This document shows, piece by piece, positions 41,185 to 50,978 of a DNA stretch of 64,000 bases (within the stretch, counting starts at the first letter, position 1; every line of letters begins with the position of its first letter). A model generated the notes under the pieces. It had not been told where the DNA came from. It ran no database searches and was given only the letters and a program-made list of their open reading frames with translations. A program made the translations under genes and the position numbers. This stretch comes from Pseudomonas putida. Its GTDB lineage: Bacteria > Pseudomonadota > Gammaproteobacteria > Pseudomonadales > Pseudomonadaceae. The stretch lies in assembly GCF_026625125.1 (NCBI RefSeq), contig NZ_CP113097.1, forward strand, positions 2,790,001 to 2,854,000, read 5' to 3'.

Positions 41185-42044
41185 TGTTGGATATGGCATG
41201 GGCACCGTTCGTCGAGTTCGCTTTCATGCGCCGTGCGCTGTTCGGCGGGCTCACCCTTGCGCTGAGTGTCGCGCCGTTGGGGGTATTCCTGGTGGTACGG
41301 CGTATGAGCCTGATCGGTGACGCCATTTCCCATGGCATTTTACCGGGCGCTGCTTTGGGCTTTTGGCTGGCAGGGCTGTCCGTGGTTGCCATGACACTGG
41401 GCGGCCTGGTGGCGGGCTTGATGGTGGCAGGCTTTTCAGCCCTGGTGAGCCGGCACACCGGTTTGCGTGAGGACGCAAGCCTGGCGGCGGTTTACCCGAT
41501 TTCACTGGCTTCGGGCGTTCTGCTGCTCGGGCTGGCGGGCAAGCGCCTGGACTTGTTGGGGTTGCTGTTTGGCTCGGCCCTGGCGGTCGATCAGGCGACC
41601 TTGCAAACCATGGTGTGGGTAGCCGTAGGCAGTCTCTTGGTTTTTGCCCTGATTTACCGGCCTTTGCTGCTCGACAGCCTCGACCCCCTGTTCCTGCGCA
41701 GCGTCAGCCGCTTTGGGCCAATCGCCCATGGCGTGTTCCTGGGCCTGGTGGTCATCAACCTGGTGGTTGGCTTCCAGGCCATCGGCGCCTTGATGGTGGT
41801 TGGCCTGATGATGCTGCCAGCCATCGCCGCACGTTTCTGGAGCCAGCGCCTGCCCTGGCTGATAGCCATTTCGGCGCTGATCGGCATGGGCTCGGTCTGG
41901 CTGGGGTTGCTCTTGTCCTACTACGCCTCACTGCCCTGTGGCCCGGCGATCGTCGTCGTGGCCGGCTGTGCCTACCTGCTGTCGGTGATGGTGGGGCCGG
42001 TCCGCGGGCTGCTGCGTCGTCACTACACCCCTGTCACTCACTGA
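41184..42044 (+). CDS. znuB: Zinc ABC importer permease
   Basis: This 286-residue protein has about eight membrane segments and the ABC-3 family pattern: SLIGDAISHGILPGAALGFW (about 42-61) and a FQAIGALMVVGLMMLPAI region. It is the membrane channel for the binding protein and ATPase encoded beside it. I chose the ATG at 41184, which overlaps the znuC stop; a longer frame runs back into znuC. Confidence 0.9.
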   Translation: MLDMAWAPFVEFAFMRRALFGGLTLALSVAPLGVFLVVRRMSLIGDAISHGILPGAALGFWLAGLSVVAMTLGGLVAGLMVAGFSALVSRHTGLREDASLAAVYPISLASGVLLLGLAGKRLDLLGLLFGSALAVDQATLQTMVWVAVGSLLVFALIYRPLLLDSLDPLFLRSVSRFGPIAHGVFLGLVVINLVVGFQAIGALMVVGLMMLPAIAARFWSQRLPWLIAISALIGMGSVWLGLLLSYYASLPCGPAIVVVAGCAYLLSVMVGPVRGLLRRHYTPVTH

Positions 42045-42053
42045 GGAGCCGCT

Positions 42054-42929
42054 ATGCGCCCGTTGATCGTTGTGCTCATGTTGTTGCTGTCACCGTTACT
42101 GTCTGCCGCCGAACGCATCAAGGTAGTGACCAGCTTCAGTATTCTGGCCGATATCACCCGACAGCTCGGTGGCGATCAGGTACAGGTCATCAATATCGTC
42201 GGGCCCGACAGCGATGCGCATGTCTACGAAACCACGCCGGATGATGCCAGGCACGTGTTGCAGGCGCGCCTGGTGGTGGAGAACGGCCTGAATTTCGAGC
42301 CCTGGCTGGACCGCCTGATCAAGACCACCGGCACCCAGGCTCAGGTCGTCCGGGCTAGCCAGGGGATCCTTCCGCGTACCTTGGACGAGGAGGGCCAGAC
42401 CATCCCCGACCCCCATGCCTGGAACAGCCTGGCCAACGCCAAGATCTACGCGGCCAATATTGCCAAGGCGCTGGAAGCGGTTGACCCCGGCAATGCGCAG
42501 GCCTATCGCAGCCACCTGGCTGCCTACCAGCAGCAGATCGACGCCTTGCTGGCCGAGGTGAAGAAAAGCTTCGCGGCCTTGCCGACGAACAACCGGCGTA
42601 TCGTTACCTCGCATGATGCCTTCGGTTACCTGGGCCAGGCTTACGGCATCGAGTTCCTGGCACCCCAAGGCCTTTCCACCGACCAGGAGCCTACTGCCAA
42701 GGATGTCGCCAGCATCATTTCGATGATCAAGCGCGACAAGATCAAGGCCGTGTTTATCGAGAACATCAAGGATTCCCGGCTGATGCAGCAGATTGCCGAC
42801 GATACCGGAGCGAAGATAGGTGGGACGCTGTATTCCGATGCACTTGCCGCCGAAGGCCCTGCCAGTACCTACCTGGGCATGTATCGGCAGAATGTGCAAA
42901 CCCTCACCCAGGCGCTGGCAGGCCAGTGA
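42054..42929 (+). CDS. znuA: Periplasmic zinc/manganese-binding protein
   Basis: This 291-residue protein has a signal peptide (LIVVLMLLLSPLLSAAE) and the cluster A-I metal ligands: DAHVYETT (H), DPHAWNS (H), SHDAFGYLG (H) and a late aspartate in TLYSDALA. It lacks the His-rich loop of classical ZnuA, so manganese cannot be excluded, but the Zur box of the operon and its neighbours favour zinc. Confidence 0.85.
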   Translation: MRPLIVVLMLLLSPLLSAAERIKVVTSFSILADITRQLGGDQVQVINIVGPDSDAHVYETTPDDARHVLQARLVVENGLNFEPWLDRLIKTTGTQAQVVRASQGILPRTLDEEGQTIPDPHAWNSLANAKIYAANIAKALEAVDPGNAQAYRSHLAAYQQQIDALLAEVKKSFAALPTNNRRIVTSHDAFGYLGQAYGIEFLAPQGLSTDQEPTAKDVASIISMIKRDKIKAVFIENIKDSRLMQQIADDTGAKIGGTLYSDALAAEGPASTYLGMYRQNVQTLTQALAGQ

Positions 42930-42938
42930 GGCCAGCGC

Positions 42939-42960
42939 CTCCAGCCCTTGCCGGCTGGAG
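42939..42960. terminator. Hairpin between convergent znuA and His-rich gene
   Basis: CTCCAGCC-cttgcc-GGCTGGAG starts 10 bp after the znuA stop. It has no T-run. Confidence 0.5.
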
Positions 42961-42971
42961 ACGGGCAACGG

Positions 42972-43322
42972 TCATTTGACCACGGTCACCGGGCCGTGGT
43001 CGTCGCAGTGATCGCCGTGCGGGTGGTGGAGGTGGCCATCGACCAGGTAATCGACATGATCACCATGGGGGATCGCCTCATGCCCGCAGCCCGGGCCGTG
43101 GGTATGGTCGGCAGCATGGCCGCCACATTGGTGGCCGGGGGTGCAACGGTCGGGATTCTGGCCGTTGGCTTCCAGTGTGTGTTCATCGACATGGTCGCCA
43201 TGCACGTGATGCAAGTGCCCGTCGTGCAGGTAATCGATATGCCCATCGTGCTCGATTGCAGTGTGGCCGCAGCCGGGTTTGTGCTGATGGTCATGGTGGG
43301 GATGCTGGTTGCAGGTACCCAT
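42972..43322 (-). CDS. Histidine-rich metal-binding repeat protein
   Basis: This 116-residue protein has no signal peptide and is built from two copies of a unit of about 35 residues, GCGHxAIxHxxHxDYLxDGHLHHxHGDHxDxH, plus a partial third rich in HxH and cysteine. Histidine makes up roughly a quarter of the chain. The composition strongly suggests zinc (or copper/nickel) storage or buffering. The ATG at 43322 has AAGG 8 bases upstream. It converges on the znu operon; small His-rich partners of such importers are known in Pseudomonas. Confidence 0.8.
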   Translation of the reverse strand: MGTCNQHPHHDHQHKPGCGHTAIEHDGHIDYLHDGHLHHVHGDHVDEHTLEANGQNPDRCTPGHQCGGHAADHTHGPGCGHEAIPHGDHVDYLVDGHLHHPHGDHCDDHGPVTVVK

Positions 43323-43423
43323 TTCGAACGCCTTTAACGAGTGCTGAGACATTCAGCGTAGTTGGCGGGCGCCGCTTCTTCCAATCCGGTGAAGACCGTC
43401 GGTCCTTGGCCTGACATCCCTGC

Positions 43424-43452
43424 CGTACCTCGGCCGAGATGGCCGAGGTACG
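43424..43452. terminator. 12-bp perfect hairpin after the DUF4198 gene
   Basis: CGTACCTCGGCC-gagat-GGCCGAGGTACG starts 10 bp after the minus-strand stop at 43462. There is no clear T-run. Confidence 0.6.
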
Positions 43453-43461
43453 CTACTTTCG

Positions 43462-44184
43462 TCACTCGTGGTGCGGTTCACCCAGGAACGTCAGCGAACT
43501 GAAGAAGCTCTGCTGGGCAACGGGGCTGCCTTCGGCCATCGGCAGGGTAGCCTGAGCCGCGATGATGTTGAGCCCTTCATTGCGAACGGTGACACGTGCG
43601 CGGCCTTGCTGGTCGGTGGTGGCGCTGACCTGGTGAGGGGCGCCCCGGTAATCGCCCACAAGCGGGATATCCGCAGCCGGTTTGCCATCGAGCAGCACCT
43701 GCACTTCCAGCATCTTGCCCGGGCCGACCTGCAGAGGATCGCTCAGGGGAACGATCGCCAAACGCAGCATGTCCAGTTTCGGCAGCCGAGCACCGCTCTG
43801 GTAGATCGCCAGGCTGTACTTGAAGCTGTGGGTGGAGGCGATCGCATCCTTGATGTGGGTGCGATCCTGATTGACCCACTGCTTGTCCGGGCGCTGCGAC
43901 CAAGGCCCGTTGTCCAGCAGCACGGCCAGTGCCGCAGGCGGCGTGAGCGGCTGCAGAACAGCATGGTCCGCCAGGCGCTCGACGGTGACCGGGACCATGT
44001 CCCCGGTCGCGTCGAACGCCCAGGCGCGCTTGATCTTCTGCGCCCTGTAGGCGTTATCCTCGGCGCCGTGGCCGTACACAACCTCGATATTGCCGCGTCG
44101 CTCCTCGGTCCACAGGCCGTGGGCGCCTGCGTTGACGCTGACCATCAGGGTCAACAGGGCGACGACTTTCAACGATGGATGCAT
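43462..44184 (-). CDS. DUF4198-family periplasmic protein
   Basis: This 240-residue protein has a signal peptide (VVALLTLMVSVNAGAHG) immediately followed by an AHGLW N-terminus, a pattern that can bind metal at the exposed amino end. A second histidine pair ends the protein (EPHHE). DUF4198 proteins often accompany nickel, cobalt or zinc uptake. The ATG at 44184 has GAGGAA upstream and overlaps the receptor stop (44199) region, so it is coupled to the TonB receptor. Confidence 0.8.
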   Translation of the reverse strand: MHPSLKVVALLTLMVSVNAGAHGLWTEERRGNIEVVYGHGAEDNAYRAQKIKRAWAFDATGDMVPVTVERLADHAVLQPLTPPAALAVLLDNGPWSQRPDKQWVNQDRTHIKDAIASTHSFKYSLAIYQSGARLPKLDMLRLAIVPLSDPLQVGPGKMLEVQVLLDGKPAADIPLVGDYRGAPHQVSATTDQQGRARVTVRNEGLNIIAAQATLPMAEGSPVAQQSFFSSLTFLGEPHHE

Positions 44185-44198
44185 GATGATTCCTCGGT

Positions 44199-46289
44199 TC
44201 AAAGGCTTAGGGTCAGGCTGACACTGAAGTTGCGCGGCTCACCGGGCAGCACCCAAGAACTGTTGTACGACCGTTCGTAGTACTTGCGGTCGAACAGGTT
44301 GTTGAGGTTGAGGCCGACGGTGACCTGTTCGCTGGCCTTGTAATGCGCCAACAGGTCGACGGTGGTATAGGCGTCCAGGGTGAAGTCGCTGCCGGCCTGA
44401 CCGGAACGTTCGCCGACGTAATTCACCGCCGCCCCAACGTCCGAACCGCGCAGGGCACCTTCCTGGAATTCGTACACACCCATCACGCTGCCGCTGTTGC
44501 GAGCGATGCCCAGCAGGTCGCTGCCTTTTGGCAGGGCCGCGTCGCCCTTGGTGACCTCCACGTCGATATAGGCGTAGGCACCGATCACCCGCAAGGCGTC
44601 GGTCAGCTGACCGCTGAACTGCAGGTCCAGGCCTTGGCTGCGGGCCTCGCCAGCCGCCACGCTCTCGCCAAGGGCGTCGGTGGTGATGACGTTCTCCTTG
44701 TCGATATGGAACAGGGCGATGGTCGCGCCCAGGCGGCTGTCGAGCAGGTCGAGCTTGACCCCGGTCTCGTAACCCAAGCCCTTTTCAGGCTTGTAGACCT
44801 GACCCTGGGTGCCGATGGTGTTGGGTTTGAACGACGTGGATGCGTTGGCGAACACGCCGACTTGCGGGGTCAGTTGATACAAGACCCCGATGCGCGGAGT
44901 CGCGACGTCCTTTTCCTGGCTGTCGCTGGCACCGGTGGTGCGGTTCTGCGATGTCTGCTCGAAGCGCTCCAGGCGTACACCCAGCAGTCCGCGCAAGCGG
45001 TCGGTGAAGGCGATCTGGTCTTGCAGGTTGATCGCGTAGCTTTCAGTGTGCTCGAAAAAGTCGTTGGCACGGGTGATGGCCGGCTTCGGCTTGCCGTATA
45101 CCGGGTTGTAGATATCCAGGCCATACCCTGCAGAGGTGGCGCTTTGCGGGTACTTCTGGCTGTTGCGGTAGTTTTCGTACTCCAGCCCGACCAGGGTCTG
45201 ATGCTGCCAGCCACCCAACTCGAACTGCCCGTGCAGCTCGGCCTGGGTGATGTTGTCGTTCCATTCGAAGTCGCGTTCGCGATAGAAGCGCGTGATGGTG
45301 GTGCCCACCAGGGCCTGGGGCTCGGAGCTGTTGCCCTTGAGCGTGCCTTGGGTGTAGTGGTTGGCCAGGCGCAGCTTCCAGTTGTCGTTGAGCACGTGTT
45401 CCAGTGCGAGGTCGAGGGTCTGGTTGTCGTTGCGGATCTTGCCGTCATTCGGCTCGCCGAGGAAGGTCGAGCGCTTGACCGAACCCATTTCGCCGTTGAC
45501 CGCCGGAATGCCACGGTCGAACACCGACTCGGTACGGGAAAACTCGGTGTCGATCATCAGCCGGGTGTCGGGCGACAGCTGCCAGCTCAGGGAGGGGCTG
45601 ACGATACGGCGCTCGCTGCCGACATGATCGCGGAAGCTGTCGTTGTCCTCGATGGCGAGGTTGATCCGGCCCAACAGGTTCCCTTCGCTGTCCAGCGGCG
45701 AGTTGGCGTCCAGGGCGGTGCGGTAGCGATCCCAGCTGCCGGCACTGAGGGTGAGGTTGCTGAACGCTTCGGCCTGGGGACGCTTGGTGACGATGTTGAC
45801 CAGGCCTCCAGGGTCGCCACGGCCGTACAGGCTGGCAGCCGGGCCTTTGAGCACTTCGATGCGCTCGATGTTGGACGTGTCCGGCGCGCTGTAGCTGCCG
45901 CGGTTGATGGCGAAACCGTTCTTGTACAGCTCGCCAGTGGTGAAGCCGCGCACACTGTAGTTGAGGAACGTCAGGCCGCCGAAATTGTTCTGCCGCGACA
46001 CGCCGCCAGCAAAGTCCAGGGCGCGGTCGATGCGGGTGGTGTTGAGGTCCTTGATGACCTGCGCGGGCACGACATCGATACTCTGCGGTGTGTCGCGGAT
46101 GTCGGTATCGGTGCGGGTGGCCGTGGCTGAGCGGGTGGCACGATAACCTTGCACCGGCCCGTCGGCGCGCTCTTGGAGGTAAACGTCGGTGATGGCGGTT
46201 TCGTCCAGCACCAAAGGTTCTGCCGCTAGAATCGGCTGGCCGAACAAACCCAGCGTCAGGCCGGCCAGAAGGGGTGTACGAGGGTTCAC
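44199..46289 (-). CDS. TonB-dependent receptor of the zinc-starvation island
   Basis: This 696-residue protein starts with GTG at 46289 (GGAGAC 5 bases upstream), with signal peptide TPLLAGLTLGLFGQPILAAE. The plug has DTPQSIDVVPAQVIKDLNT and RIEVLKGPAASLYGRGDPGG, and the barrel ends in NFSVSLTLSL. The fold is siderophore-receptor-like (FhuA/FoxA style). A Zur-box-like site upstream and the DUF4198 partner suggest zinc or zincophore uptake. Confidence 0.84.
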   Translation of the reverse strand: MNPRTPLLAGLTLGLFGQPILAAEPLVLDETAITDVYLQERADGPVQGYRATRSATATRTDTDIRDTPQSIDVVPAQVIKDLNTTRIDRALDFAGGVSRQNNFGGLTFLNYSVRGFTTGELYKNGFAINRGSYSAPDTSNIERIEVLKGPAASLYGRGDPGGLVNIVTKRPQAEAFSNLTLSAGSWDRYRTALDANSPLDSEGNLLGRINLAIEDNDSFRDHVGSERRIVSPSLSWQLSPDTRLMIDTEFSRTESVFDRGIPAVNGEMGSVKRSTFLGEPNDGKIRNDNQTLDLALEHVLNDNWKLRLANHYTQGTLKGNSSEPQALVGTTITRFYRERDFEWNDNITQAELHGQFELGGWQHQTLVGLEYENYRNSQKYPQSATSAGYGLDIYNPVYGKPKPAITRANDFFEHTESYAINLQDQIAFTDRLRGLLGVRLERFEQTSQNRTTGASDSQEKDVATPRIGVLYQLTPQVGVFANASTSFKPNTIGTQGQVYKPEKGLGYETGVKLDLLDSRLGATIALFHIDKENVITTDALGESVAAGEARSQGLDLQFSGQLTDALRVIGAYAYIDVEVTKGDAALPKGSDLLGIARNSGSVMGVYEFQEGALRGSDVGAAVNYVGERSGQAGSDFTLDAYTTVDLLAHYKASEQVTVGLNLNNLFDRKYYERSYNSSWVLPGEPRNFSVSLTLSL

Positions 46290-46472
46290 GAAAAGTCTCC
46301 GTTTTTCACGCCATAACGCTGCATTTTTTAGTTGTCCTGGCTTGGGCACTGCCCGCGAGTTGGTAAGGGATTACAAGGGACACACGTCAGGTGTCACGGC
46401 GCAGGCCTAGCGCCAGGCCTGACAAATGAATCTTGATGAGGAAACGTTCATCTTGGGGCGCGCATTTTAGAA

Positions 46473-46490
46473 GATGTAATAACGTAACGC
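46473..46490. promoter_or_regulatory. Zur-box-like site upstream of the TonB receptor
   Basis: GATGTAATAACGTAACGC resembles the island consensus ATGTTATAACATAACAT with three changes. It lies in the divergent region between the TonB receptor and L31 genes, on the receptor side. Confidence 0.5.
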
Positions 46491-46540
46491 CAGAGCTTAA
46501 TGATCATTCCCAGTTGCAAGTGATTCGTATTGGTAGTGTA

Positions 46541-46557
46541 ATGTTATCCAGTAACGT
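46541..46557. promoter_or_regulatory. Zur-box-like site upstream of rpmE2
   Basis: ATGTTATCCAGTAACGT fits the same palindromic pattern and ends 13 bp before the L31 start, just before its ribosome-binding site AAGGAG. Confidence 0.7.
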
Positions 46558-46570
46558 TAAGGAGTTATTT

Positions 46571-46828
46571 ATGAAACCTGGCATCCATCCCAACTATCGC
46601 CCCGTGCTGTTCCACGACACCTCAGCGAACATCTTCTTCCTCATCGGCTCTACGGCCGAATCCGACCGCACCTACCAGCACACCGACGGCAAGACTTATC
46701 CCTACGTGCAACTGGACGTTTCCAGCGCCTCGCATCCGGTGTATACCGGCCAGCAACGTCAAGCCACGACTGAAGGGCGCATCGCCAACTTCAAGAAACG
46801 CTTTTCCGGGTTTGGCGGTAAGCCGTAA
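46571..46828 (+). CDS. rpmE2: Zinc-free ribosomal protein L31 (type B)
   Basis: This 85-residue protein starts [18 protein letters not shown] and matches L31 type B. It lacks the CxxC pairs of the zinc-containing L31, so it can replace that protein on ribosomes and release zinc under starvation. This is a classical Zur target; the Zur-like box lies immediately upstream. Confidence 0.93.
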   Translation: MKPGIHPNYRPVLFHDTSANIFFLIGSTAESDRTYQHTDGKTYPYVQLDVSSASHPVYTGQQRQATTEGRIANFKKRFSGFGGKP

Positions 46829-46919
46829 CAGCAGGCTGGGCTAGAAGGCGAACCGTGTCAGCGCACTCTGGAGGGTCGCATGCAATGCTGCCCTCCAGAG
46901 GCGTTGGTTCAAGGCGGGT

Positions 46920-48926
46920 TCAGGCAGTCGCTGAGCGATTGGCAGGCGAGACGCCCGCCCACAGGCGCTCCATCTCCAGTCGCCGCTCAGCCGCATCCGG
47001 CGCTTGGCACTGCTGCAACAGCAGGTCGATGGCCGAGCGCAGTTCGAAGCTGCCCATGTCTTGTCCGTCGCGGTTGCGAATGGCGATGGTGCCTTCTGCC
47101 TGTTCCTTGGCACCGGCAATCAACAGGAACGGAACACGTTGCAAGGTCTGCTCGCGCACCTTGTAGCCGATCTTTTCATTGCGCGTATCGGCCTCGACAC
47201 GCAAGCCGGCGCCGCGCAACAGCTTCGCCACATCCTGGGCATAACCTGCGTACTGCTGAGTGATCGAGGACACCGCCACCTGTACCGGCGACAGCCAGGC
47301 TGGCAGCTTACCGGCATGGTGTTCGAGCAGGATGCCAGTGAAGCGCTCCAGCGAGCCGAACAGTGCACTATGCAGCATCACCGGTCGCTGGCGCTGGCCG
47401 TCCTCGTCGACATACTCCAGGCCGAAACGTGCTGGCAGGTTCATATCCACCTGCAGGGTGCCGCATTGCCAGTCCCGGCCAATGGCGTCGCGCAGCACGA
47501 ACTCAAGCTTCGGCCCATAGAACGCGCCTTCGCCGGGGTTCACCTGATAGGCCAGGTGCATAGCGTTGAGCGCGGTGATCAGCGAGCCTTCCAGCAGGTC
47601 CCATGTGGCATCGTCGCCCATACGGTTGTTCGGGCGTGTGGAAAGCTTGATACGCACATGCTCGAAGCCAAACTGGCGATAGATGTCGAGCACCATGGCC
47701 ACCACCGACTGGCATTCCTGATCCATCTGCTGTGGCGTGCAGAAGATGTGCGCATCGTCCTGGGTGAAGTGGCGCACCCGTAGCAGCCCGTGCAGCGCAC
47801 CCGAGGGTTCGTAGCGGTGCACCTTGCCGAATTCGCCCATGCGAATTGGCAGGTCCCGATAGCTTTTCAGGCCGTGCTTGTAAAGCAGCGAGCCGCCGGG
47901 GCAGTTCATGGGCTTGAGCGCCAGTGCACGGCCATCTTCGGTTTCGGTGGTGAACATGTTGTCGCGGTAGTTGTGCCAGTGGCCGGAAATTTCCCACAGG
48001 CTGCGGTCCATCACATCCGGCGTGTTGACCTCGATGTAGTCTCCGTCGTCCCGGCGACGACGCATGTAGGCGATCAGCGACTGGAATACAGCCCAGCCCC
48101 GTGGATGCCAGAACACCGCGCCAGGCGCATCGTCTTCGAAATGAAACAGGTCGAGCTCGCGGCCCAATTTGCGATGATCGCGCTTTTCTGCCTCTTCGAG
48201 ACCGCGCAGGTGCTCCGCGAGCTGTCTGGCATCGGCCCAGGCAGTGCCATAGATGCGCTGCAGTTGTTCGTTGCGCGCATCACCGCGCCAGTAGGCGCCG
48301 GCCAGCTTGGTGAGCTTGAATGCTTTCAGCAGGCGGGTGTTCGGCACATGCGGACCGCGGCACATGTCGACATATTCCTGATGGAAGTACAAGCCGAGGT
48401 GCGTGGCCATCGGGAGATCGTCGATCAAGCGAAGCTTGTAGGTTTCGTTGCGGGCGCTGAACACGTCGATGGCTTCTGCGCGGCTGAGCATGCGCTTGAT
48501 CACGTCGTAGTCCTGGGCGACCAGTTCGCGCATGCGGGCCTCGATAGCCTCCAGGTCGGCCGGGGTGAACGGCCTTTCATAGGCGACATCGTAGTAGAAG
48601 CCATCGCGAATCACTGGCCCGATCACCATCTGCGCGGTGGGGAACAACTGTTTCAAGGCGTGCCCAAGCAGGTGAGCGCAGGAGTGTCGGATGATTTCCA
48701 GGCCTTCGTCATCCTTGGGCGTGATGATCTGCAAGCTCACATCGTGGTCGATAACCTCGCAGGCATCGACCAACTGCCCGTCGAGCTTGCCGGCAACGGT
48801 GCTACGAGCAAGGCCGGGGCCAATCGATCGTGCGACGTCGAGCACGGTGACGGGGCTGTCGAAGTGACGCTGCGACCCGTCGGGCAAGGTCACGGAGAAG
48901 GCGGGGGGTTGGGCGTTTTCTGGCAT
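46920..48926 (-). CDS. thrS: Second threonyl-tRNA synthetase
   Basis: This 668-residue protein has TGS, SAD-like editing domain ([21 protein letters not shown]), class II catalytic core ([16 protein letters not shown]) and the C-terminal anticodon-binding domain. The zinc ligands known for ThrRS (C in MNCPGG, H in DDAH, H in [10 protein letters not shown]) are all kept, so it is not zinc-free. The last motif differs from the usual MLHRA(I/L)LGS. ATG 48926 was chosen; a TTG at 48947 is possible. It ends the operon that starts at the Zur-like regulator. Confidence 0.87.
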   Translation of the reverse strand: MPENAQPPAFSVTLPDGSQRHFDSPVTVLDVARSIGPGLARSTVAGKLDGQLVDACEVIDHDVSLQIITPKDDEGLEIIRHSCAHLLGHALKQLFPTAQMVIGPVIRDGFYYDVAYERPFTPADLEAIEARMRELVAQDYDVIKRMLSRAEAIDVFSARNETYKLRLIDDLPMATHLGLYFHQEYVDMCRGPHVPNTRLLKAFKLTKLAGAYWRGDARNEQLQRIYGTAWADARQLAEHLRGLEEAEKRDHRKLGRELDLFHFEDDAPGAVFWHPRGWAVFQSLIAYMRRRRDDGDYIEVNTPDVMDRSLWEISGHWHNYRDNMFTTETEDGRALALKPMNCPGGSLLYKHGLKSYRDLPIRMGEFGKVHRYEPSGALHGLLRVRHFTQDDAHIFCTPQQMDQECQSVVAMVLDIYRQFGFEHVRIKLSTRPNNRMGDDATWDLLEGSLITALNAMHLAYQVNPGEGAFYGPKLEFVLRDAIGRDWQCGTLQVDMNLPARFGLEYVDEDGQRQRPVMLHSALFGSLERFTGILLEHHAGKLPAWLSPVQVAVSSITQQYAGYAQDVAKLLRGAGLRVEADTRNEKIGYKVREQTLQRVPFLLIAGAKEQAEGTIAIRNRDGQDMGSFELRSAIDLLLQQCQAPDAAERRLEMERLWAGVSPANRSATA

Positions 48927-48966
48927 TTTTTCAGGCTCGGCGTTCAATAGTGTGGCGGCGGGTCGG

Positions 48967-49554
48967 TCAACCCAGCCCTTGCTCGGTCTGCAGCATGGCG
49001 GAGTGGGATTTGAGGTGCTCGAACACGCCTGGGTTTGCCCAGGCTTGGCAGATGGCGGGCGAAAATTCGATGGCGTGCAGGTCGATCAGGCCCATTCGCG
49101 GGTTCTGCGCGTCTGCCCGGAAGCACTGGGCGTAGCCGGTCTCGGTTTCATGCACGATGACCGAATGCAAGCGTACATCCGCCTCGCCATTGCGCATTTC
49201 GGCCTGCGACAGCGCTGCGTCGACCAGGCAGAAGAACAGGCGCGAGAACTGTTCGGCGCTGGGCGAAACCGGCACCAGCACCCAGCGTTCCGAATGCCGG
49301 CGGACCGACGCCAGGTAGTCGGGATCATCACCGGACCACAGCGCGACGCTATGGTCAAAGGCGTCGATCAAGTCCCTGATGTCGCCCTTGAGCAGGCCGA
49401 AATCGTAGACCATCTGACCATTGTCCAGCGCGTCGGCGTGCAGGATCAGCTCGACCTTGTAGGAGTGCCCATGAATAGAGTGGGAACAGCGCCGGGTGCT
49501 GCAGCCCCGCACGATGTGGGCGTTCTCGAATTTGAACAGTTTGCGAATCAGCAT
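48967..49554 (-). CDS. QueD/6-pyruvoyl-tetrahydropterin-synthase-like protein
   Basis: This 195-residue protein has the zinc histidines in FENAHIV and SIHGHSY and the catalytic cysteine region CSTRRC. It is longer than the usual 120-residue QueD and has an extra C-terminal part. Family members make 6-carboxytetrahydropterin for queuosine synthesis or related pterins from the FolE product, so it probably acts with the FolE2 encoded upstream. It overlaps the cysS stop by 7 bp. Confidence 0.82.
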   Translation of the reverse strand: MLIRKLFKFENAHIVRGCSTRRCSHSIHGHSYKVELILHADALDNGQMVYDFGLLKGDIRDLIDAFDHSVALWSGDDPDYLASVRRHSERWVLVPVSPSAEQFSRLFFCLVDAALSQAEMRNGEADVRLHSVIVHETETGYAQCFRADAQNPRMGLIDLHAIEFSPAICQAWANPGVFEHLKSHSAMLQTEQGLG

Positions 49555-50978
49555 GGGTCACCTGCATTGTCGCGGCCGCGGGTGGGCTGCTGGAGGCGGC
49601 GCAGTCTTGGCCCTTGGGCGGTATCCTCGGCGGTGTAGCCAGCCTCTTCCAGCTCGCTGCGCAGTCGGTCGGCAGTGGCAAAGTCGCGGGTTTTGCGCGC
49701 GGCCTCGCGGGCCTCGAGCAAACGGAGTAACGCGGCTTGCGGTGGCGGCTCGTCCCTGTGTGGCTGCAGGCCCCGCAGTGCTGCCAGCGGTGCCTGCTGC
49801 AACAGGCCGAGTAGCGCGGCCGACTTGAGCAGCCGGGCCTTGGCCTGGGCACGGGATGCACCGTCACTGGCATTGTCGAGCGCCTGGCGCAGCACATGCA
49901 GGCGGGCCAGGGCTTCAGCGACGCCCAGGTCGTTCCTGAGGGCAGCAAGCAATTGCGCGTCGGCTGGTACATCGTTGGCGCCGGGCAGATCGTCGCAGCG
50001 AGCCAGGCTAGCGTAGAAGCGGATGAGGCTCTGCACGGCCGCGCTCAGGCGCTCGGCGTTCCAGTCCATCGGGCGACGGTAGTGGGTGGACAGCAACGCC
50101 AGCCGAATCGCTTCGCCAGGGGCCTGGCTGAGCAGGTCGCGCACCAGTAGCACGTTGCCCAGTGATTTGGACATCTTCTGCCCATCCACGGTGACGAAGC
50201 TGTTGTGCACCCAGGTGCGGCAGTACAACGTGCCGTGGGCACAGGTGCCTTGGGCAATCTCGTTCTCATGGTGAGGGAAGATCAGGTCCTGGCCACCCCC
50301 ATGGATGTCGATGGTATGCCCAAGGTGTTGCCCGATCATCGCCGAGCACTCCACATGCCAGCCCGGCCGGCCTCTGCCCCAGGGGCTGCTCCAGCCGGGT
50401 TGGTCGGCCGTGGACGGCTTCCACAGCACGAAGTCCAGCGCGTCGCGCTTGTAAGGCGCGACCTCCACGCGGGCGCCCGCCAGCATGTCCTTGGTGTTAC
50501 GGCCGGAAAGCTCGCCGTAGGCTGGGTAGGAGGGCACATGGAACAGGACATGGCCTTGCGCCACATAGGCATGGCCACGCGCGATGAGGGTCTCGATCAA
50601 CTCGATGATCTGCGGGATGTGCGCGGTGACCCGGGGTTCGAGGTCGGGTGACGCCACCCCGAGTGCCGTCATGTCCTGATGGTACGCATCGATGAAGCGG
50701 TCAGTGATATCGGCGATGGGCACGCCTGCCGCTGCCGCGGCGGCATTGATCTTGTCGTCTACGTCGGTGAAGTTGCGGGCATACACCAGCTCGGCATAGT
50801 CGTGGCGCAGCAGCCTGGCCAATAGGTCGAAGACCACCGCAGGGCGGGCATTGCCGATGTGCGCATAGTTGTAGACCGTGGGGCCGCAGACGTACATCGT
50901 CACTCGCTCGGGGCTTGCGGTGCGCAGCACTTCCTTACGCCGGGTAAGCGTGTTGTGCAGGTAGATCGGTTCAGTCAT
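49548..50978 (-). CDS. cysS: Second cysteinyl-tRNA synthetase
   Basis: This 476-residue class I synthetase has HIGH-type HIGN ([11 protein letters not shown]) and KMSKSLGN. The zinc ligands C (VCGPTVYN), C (HVECSAM), H and E (FPHHENE) are all present, so it still needs zinc for cysteine recognition. The ATG at 50978 overlaps the folE2 stop by 8 bp. It is a paralog in the island operon; its benefit in zinc shortage may be higher affinity or extra supply. Confidence 0.88.
   Translation of the reverse strand: MTEPIYLHNTLTRRKEVLRTASPERVTMYVCGPTVYNYAHIGNARPAVVFDLLARLLRHDYAELVYARNFTDVDDKINAAAAAAGVPIADITDRFIDAYHQDMTALGVASPDLEPRVTAHIPQIIELIETLIARGHAYVAQGHVLFHVPSYPAYGELSGRNTKDMLAGARVEVAPYKRDALDFVLWKPSTADQPGWSSPWGRGRPGWHVECSAMIGQHLGHTIDIHGGGQDLIFPHHENEIAQGTCAHGTLYCRTWVHNSFVTVDGQKMSKSLGNVLLVRDLLSQAPGEAIRLALLSTHYRRPMDWNAERLSAAVQSLIRFYASLARCDDLPGANDVPADAQLLAALRNDLGVAEALARLHVLRQALDNASDGASRAQAKARLLKSAALLGLLQQAPLAALRGLQPHRDEPPPQAALLRLLEAREAARKTRDFATADRLRSELEEAGYTAEDTAQGPRLRRLQQPTRGRDNAGDPC

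Noticed and set aside
44343..46130. 595-codon plus-strand open frame across the TonB receptor gene
   Set aside because: Shadow of the high-GC receptor gene on the other strand; low-complexity composition and no motif.
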